This document shows, piece by piece, positions 61,012-64,000 of a DNA stretch of 64,000 bases. The position numbers and the translations under genes were made by a program. The stretch spans positions 34,161,499-34,225,498 of the forward strand of contig OZ038509.1 of assembly GCA_964036315.1 (NCBI GenBank), in the 5' to 3' direction. The stretch's first letter is position 1. Each line of letters opens with the position of its first letter. Under the pieces are notes generated by a model. It searched no databases. It saw only the letters and a list, made by a program, of their open reading frames with translations, and was not told the DNA's origin. The stretch comes from Acanthosepion esculentum (Eukaryota > Mollusca > Cephalopoda > Sepiida > Sepiidae).

Positions 61012-64000
61012 ATGGCTCTCTGGTTGGCTACTTTAAATGTCCGGGGCCTGAGGTCGGAGTCTCGCAGGGCGAGGCTCTCTCGCGACCTTCAGCGCCTCGG
61101 GATTAATATCTGTTGTGTGCAAGAGACCCGGTTTTCTTCTCATGATCGTGAGGATGTGCTGTCTAAGGGGTTCGCCCTTTATTCAGCATGTTTTGATGGT
61201 CGTTCGAGGGGTGTCTCTTGGCTAGTGAGCAGGTCTTTAGACGCTGCATGTACTCTTGTTTTCGCAGATCCGGCGGGCAGGCTTTGTGTGCTGGACGTTA
61301 CCATAAAAGGTAAGGCTTTACGTCTCATCGGCGTTTATGCGCCTAATACCCATGCTGAGCGACCTGGTCTGTTTCGGCAGATCGAGCCGTTTTTGACGAC
61401 ATCTCGTCGGGTAGTTTTAGCGGGCGATTGGAATGCCGTCCTTGAGCCCGATATAGATCGTATAGGGAAAAAACGGGGTACTAACAATCCTGATGTGAAA
61501 CCATTTCGGGACTTTATCGGCGGGTTTGATCTCGTCGATAAGTACCGGAATGAGCATCCTCGGGAGGTAGCATGGACTTGGACTAATAGTGGCAACTCGG
61601 CTCCTGGGACGCTTGCGAGCTACCTCGACCGGGTCTTAGTTAAGAGAGTCGATGTAGGGCTCTTAGGGTGTCCAAGTTTCCATTACATAGTTTATTCGGA
61701 TCATAGGCTTGTCCGGGTCCGGGTAAACTTAGATAAGCCTAAGGTTAGGTTGGCTGGTTACTGGAAATTCAACTGTTCACTGTTTGGTGAGCAGGGATTT
61801 CGGGACCAGCTGGTACTAATGATACAACGGGAATTGTCGGGAGCGGTTTTCGGGAACGCCTGGTGGGGTAAACTTAAATCCAAAATTAGAACGTTTGCTG
61901 CCGATTTTAGTCGTCGACTCAATCGAGATAGATTAGCGGCGCAAACTGCTTTAGAAGAAAAAGTTGATCGGGCCGTGAAATCCCGTGTTAGTGGGGATGT
62001 AGCCTTAGCTAAGGCAGAGTTGGCCTCCTTGCTTATCAAGAAGGATCAAGCTCTGGTAGTTAGGGCTAGGTTAAAAAGAATGTCCTCTGAGGCGACGAAT
62101 ATGGCCGCTGAATTGCGTGCAGAGGAGAGTAGGAGTGCGTCTCGACGACATATCGCGTGCGTCACATTACCGGATAATCGGACCGTGACTACAAACGCGG
62201 GCATATGTGAGGTCTTTCGTGATTACTTTCAGGATCTTTTCACCAGGGAGCCTGGTCTGAGCTCTGCTCAGTTCGACTCCTATTTAGCCGACTTTCCCTG
62301 CCTCGAGGCAGCTGAAGCGGCTGGGTGCGAGGGTCCCATAACAGAGTCCGAGATCTGGGATGCGCTGAAGCAGGTTGGCCTGGATAAGTCTCCGGGACTC
62401 GATGGTCTTCCCTACGAAGTGTACTTGAGGCTGTCGCCCGTTTTTGTTCCTTTGCTGGAGCTGATTTTCAACCACTGGATGAAGCAGGGGTCTATACCCC
62501 AACGCTTCACCAGGGGTGTGATCAAGTTGCTGCGTAAGGACAAGAACGGTGGGGATGGGTTAGGGAACTTTCGCCCTTTAACAATGTTAAACACGGAGTT
62601 AAAGATTTTGGCGAAGATCTTAGCCAACCGTTTGCAGCTTGTCCTGTCTAGTCTGATTGGTCCCGAGCAGACTTGTGCTGTGAAGGGCAGGACTATTCAG
62701 GATAACCTGCATATGGTACGCTTGATCTTAGAACAAGTCGACGGTGAAGCCGCGCTGATCAATTTAGATCAGTCCAAGGCCTTCGATAGGGTTGACCATC
62801 GTTTTCTGGAGGCTGTCCTTTCGGCGGCCGGTTTCGGAGCCGACTTTCGCTCCTGGATCCGACTCTTGTATGCGACCCCCGGTGCGCTGGTGGAAGTGAA
62901 TGGAGTAAGATCGAAGCCTTTCGTATTGTCTCGCTCTATTCGTCAGGGTTGTCCGCTCTCGCCTTTGCTGTACGTTCTTGCGTTGGAACCGTTCCTTCGC
63001 AAGTTAAAGGCGAATCCGGTCCTGCGTGGAATATCTCTGCCTGGGGCCACCACCTCAGCAAGGTATTCTGCCTATGCTGACGACGTTTCGGTTCTTGTGT
63101 CGAGCAGAGCCGAGATTGACGAAGTCAGCAAAGTGGTCAGTGGTTATGAGATGGTGACAGGGGCCAAGATCAATCGCGATAAGTCTGTGGGCTTGCGATT
63201 GGGTGCGTGGAAGGGAGTTTCTCTTCCCGGACCTTTCCTCTGGACGGATGGGCCGATCAAGATACTCGGCGTCTGGTTCGGTCCGGATCTCCAGTTGGAA
63301 ATGAATTGGTCGGAGGTACGAGGGAAGGCCGAGATCGCGGTTGGTCTGTGGTCTCGGAGGAGGCTTTCCCTGAAGGGAAGGGCGGAAGTATGTGTTTCTC
63401 ACATATATCCTATTCTCGTGTACCGACTCTCTGTACTTCCACTTCCGTTTACCGCACTAAGTTTATTAGTAAGGCTCTTGTTCTCTTTCTTGTGGAGAGG
63501 CAAGGCCGCTATGGTATCTCGCAAGATCTGTTGCCTTCATACCGCTGAGGGCGGCCTGGGAATGCCAAGCATTGAGATTCGTCAACATATGCTTCGCATT
63601 GCATTCCTGGACCGATTGTGTCGCGAACCGGACGAGGTGGGAGCCTTCTGGAAGGAAGATGCCCGGAAAAATTTCCCGTCCCTGAGAAGTGTGCACTCGT
63701 GCGAGGGGGAGGCCCGCCGTAGACCCCGAGCCGAAAGCTCCTTCTATCACGAATGTCGTCGTGCTCTGAAATGCCTCTTACGGGCGTCGGAAGGCCTCTC
63801 CAACGTCCAGGCGTTGTCTCGTAGGGCATTGTATCAAGTGTTAGTTCGGGGGTCCGTTCAAGATGCTCTGATTAGCGAGCTCGGTCTTACGAAGCAGCAG
63901 GCTCGCTCAATATGGCCTTGGGCGACAGGGTTGAAATGCCTCACTAACGACGAGGCATCACTCACCTGGCAGGTGATTCGTGGAGCCCTCTGGGTCGGCA
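61012..64000 (+). CDS. LINE ORF2: endonuclease-reverse transcriptase, Tx1/L1 superfamily (3' end beyond window)
   Basis: Open for 996 codons with no stop up to the window edge. The N-terminal apurinic-type endonuclease has all key residues: N9 (TLNVRGL), E38 (VQETRF), Y109 (GVYAPN), D139 and N141 (LAGDWNAV), and D230-H231 (YSDHRLV). The reverse transcriptase follows: DKSPGLDGLPYEVY (458-471), GNFRPLTMLNTELKILAKIL (518-537), NLDQSKAFDRVDH with D586 (motif A), RQGCPLSPLLYVLALEP (644-660) and the YADD box 688-691 (motif C). The tail includes FLWRGKAAMVSRKICCLHTA and EGGLGMPSIEIRQHMLRIAF, a pattern shared by Tx1/L1-type ORF2 proteins. The protein nicks the target and copies the LINE RNA. The family members I know run to roughly 1,200-1,300 residues, so some 200-300 are missing to the right. 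ATG 61012 is chosen because EN starts directly after it and ORF1 ends 12 nt before. Confidence 0.93.
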   Translation, partial: MALWLATLNVRGLRSESRRARLSRDLQRLGINICCVQETRFSSHDREDVLSKGFALYSACFDGRSRGVSWLVSRSLDAACTLVFADPAGRLCVLDVTIKGKALRLIGVYAPNTHAERPGLFRQIEPFLTTSRRVVLAGDWNAVLEPDIDRIGKKRGTNNPDVKPFRDFIGGFDLVDKYRNEHPREVAWTWTNSGNSAPGTLASYLDRVLVKRVDVGLLGCPSFHYIVYSDHRLVRVRVNLDKPKVRLAGYWKFNCSLFGEQGFRDQLVLMIQRELSGAVFGNAWWGKLKSKIRTFAADFSRRLNRDRLAAQTALEEKVDRAVKSRVSGDVALAKAELASLLIKKDQALVVRARLKRMSSEATNMAAELRAEESRSASRRHIACVTLPDNRTVTTNAGICEVFRDYFQDLFTREPGLSSAQFDSYLADFPCLEAAEAAGCEGPITESEIWDALKQVGLDKSPGLDGLPYEVYLRLSPVFVPLLELIFNHWMKQGSIPQRFTRGVIKLLRKDKNGGDGLGNFRPLTMLNTELKILAKILANRLQLVLSSLIGPEQTCAVKGRTIQDNLHMVRLILEQVDGEAALINLDQSKAFDRVDHRFLEAVLSAAGFGADFRSWIRLLYATPGALVEVNGVRSKPFVLSRSIRQGCPLSPLLYVLALEPFLRKLKANPVLRGISLPGATTSARYSAYADDVSVLVSSRAEIDEVSKVVSGYEMVTGAKINRDKSVGLRLGAWKGVSLPGPFLWTDGPIKILGVWFGPDLQLEMNWSEVRGKAEIAVGLWSRRRLSLKGRAEVCVSHIYPILVYRLSVLPLPFTALSLLVRLLFSFLWRGKAAMVSRKICCLHTAEGGLGMPSIEIRQHMLRIAFLDRLCREPDEVGAFWKEDARKNFPSLRSVHSCEGEARRRPRAESSFYHECRRALKCLLRASEGLSNVQALSRRALYQVLVRGSVQDALISELGLTKQQARSIWPWATGLKCLTNDEASLTWQVIRGALWVG

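Overview
This window looks like intergenic or deep intronic DNA from a large, AT-rich, repeat-dense metazoan genome. The mix of tRNA-derived SINEs, mariner-like, Penelope-like and RTE/CR1-like debris, Tx1-type LINEs and very abundant simple repeats fits a mollusc, and a cephalopod such as an octopus is my best guess. That assignment is inference from repeat content. I see no convincing host protein-coding exon, no rRNA, no bona fide tRNA gene and nothing prokaryotic.

Layout. 1-12 kb: dispersed repeats (family R1), a 10-bp-periodic array, a tRNA-like SINE, three copies of a pogo-like MITE, a decayed ISXO2/Merlin-type transposase and two CR1-like LINE tails. 12.8-20 kb: several 3' ends of one LINE family (called L-B here) that end in triplet tails. 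One is split by a TIR element, one by a tRNA-headed SINE, and one forms a 266-bp foldback. 21.8-29 kb: two mariner-like relics, one split by an 819-bp solo LTR with a clean 5-bp target duplication, plus a 15-bp minisatellite. 31.6-35.9 kb: a 4-kb satellite with 70 units of 57 bp, each built from three 19-mers. 36-46 kb: degraded LINE, RTE-like and Penelope-like fragments and the best-preserved mariner-like copy. 47-52 kb: a 63-bp array, two facing R1 copies (one split by a 1,004-bp LTR), a fourth mariner copy and a long-TIR MITE. 53-57 kb: (TA)n tracts with foldbacks and hammerhead-ribozyme-like motifs. 57.5-64 kb: the 5' UTR, ORF1 and most of ORF2 of an apparently intact Tx1/L1-type LINE that runs off the right edge.

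The only genes that look functional are the two LINE ORFs. ORF1 encodes a CCHC RNA-binding protein. ORF2 encodes an apurinic-type endonuclease plus reverse transcriptase with all key motifs. The two would act together in target-primed reverse transcription.

The most unusual signal is at 56,557-57,000: two direct repeats, each with a tRNA-like head and a type-I hammerhead core, with predicted cleavage sites exactly 299 nt apart and compensating changes in stem II. This is the architecture expected of a retrozyme, here combined with a tRNA-like promoter region.
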